From Selaginella tamariscina (lineage: Eukaryota > Streptophyta > Lycopodiopsida > Selaginellales > Selaginellaceae), in the NCBI GenBank assembly GCA_003024785.1, contig PUQB01000117.1, forward strand, positions 440,551-504,550: 64,000 bases of DNA. The letters run 5' to 3'. Below are positions 63,920-64,000 of the stretch, piece by piece. The number at the start of each line of letters is the position of its first letter. Position 1 is the stretch's first letter. Both the position numbers and the translations under genes were made by a program. The notes under the pieces were generated by a model. The model was not told the origin of the DNA. It did no database searches and was given only the letters and a program-made list of their open reading frames with translations.

Positions 63920-64000
63920 TGCAAAGTGGATATCTTTGAGAAACAAGTTGGTGACATATATAATGGTTGTTAAATGGGTCTAGATGATAGTGTCATTACA

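Overview
The window looks like nuclear DNA of a land plant or close streptophyte. Spliced genes with GT-AG introns include a nuclear-encoded plastid ribosomal protein S5, an organellar-type peptide deformylase and a plant A-type cytochrome P450, and Ty3/gypsy LTR retrotransposons are present. Telomere-like TTTAGGG/CCCTAA words occur and intergenic DNA is very AT-rich. I cannot settle the lineage; a bryophyte or other early-diverging plant is possible but not shown.

Gene-rich left third (1-20.3 kb). In order: a CYP703-like P450 (+), SmE snRNP protein (-), peptide deformylase (+, divergent from SmE over a 143-bp shared promoter), a many-exon coiled-coil protein of unknown function (+, about 5.9-13.3 kb), plastid ribosomal protein S5 (-), an F-box protein with an acidic tail (-), and an unrecognised small protein (-). 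Introns are packed with GT, CT, GA and TA microsatellites.

Repeat-rich middle (20.3-40 kb). AT-rich DNA with no convincing gene holds two copies of a long non-coding dispersed repeat (a third lies at 61-62 kb), one of them interrupted by a solo LTR. Then comes a nested retrotransposon: an old, decayed minus-strand gypsy element (gag near 39 kb, pol 30.8-32.4 kb) split by a younger, GC-richer minus-strand chromovirus-like element (32.4-38.7 kb) that carries internal tandem duplications.

Right part (40-64 kb). It contains a minus-strand hypothetical gene, an intronless plus-strand gene resembling the nuclease-plus-kinase fusions related to Crinkler/FunK1 proteins, a J-domain protein gene (+), and a decaying minus-strand coiled-coil locus present in two related segments (48.4-53 kb and 58.4-59 kb). 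A five-unit tandem array of an exon-intron module lies between them. A plus-strand gypsy deletion derivative with a clean 5-bp target duplication sits inside one exon of the first segment. The rest is AT-rich DNA with no gene that I can support.

Most multi-exon genes carry one or more single-base frame breaks, including normally essential ones (S5, deformylase). This is more likely residual long-read indel error than mass pseudogenisation, so gene models are given as exon reconstructions spanning those breaks.
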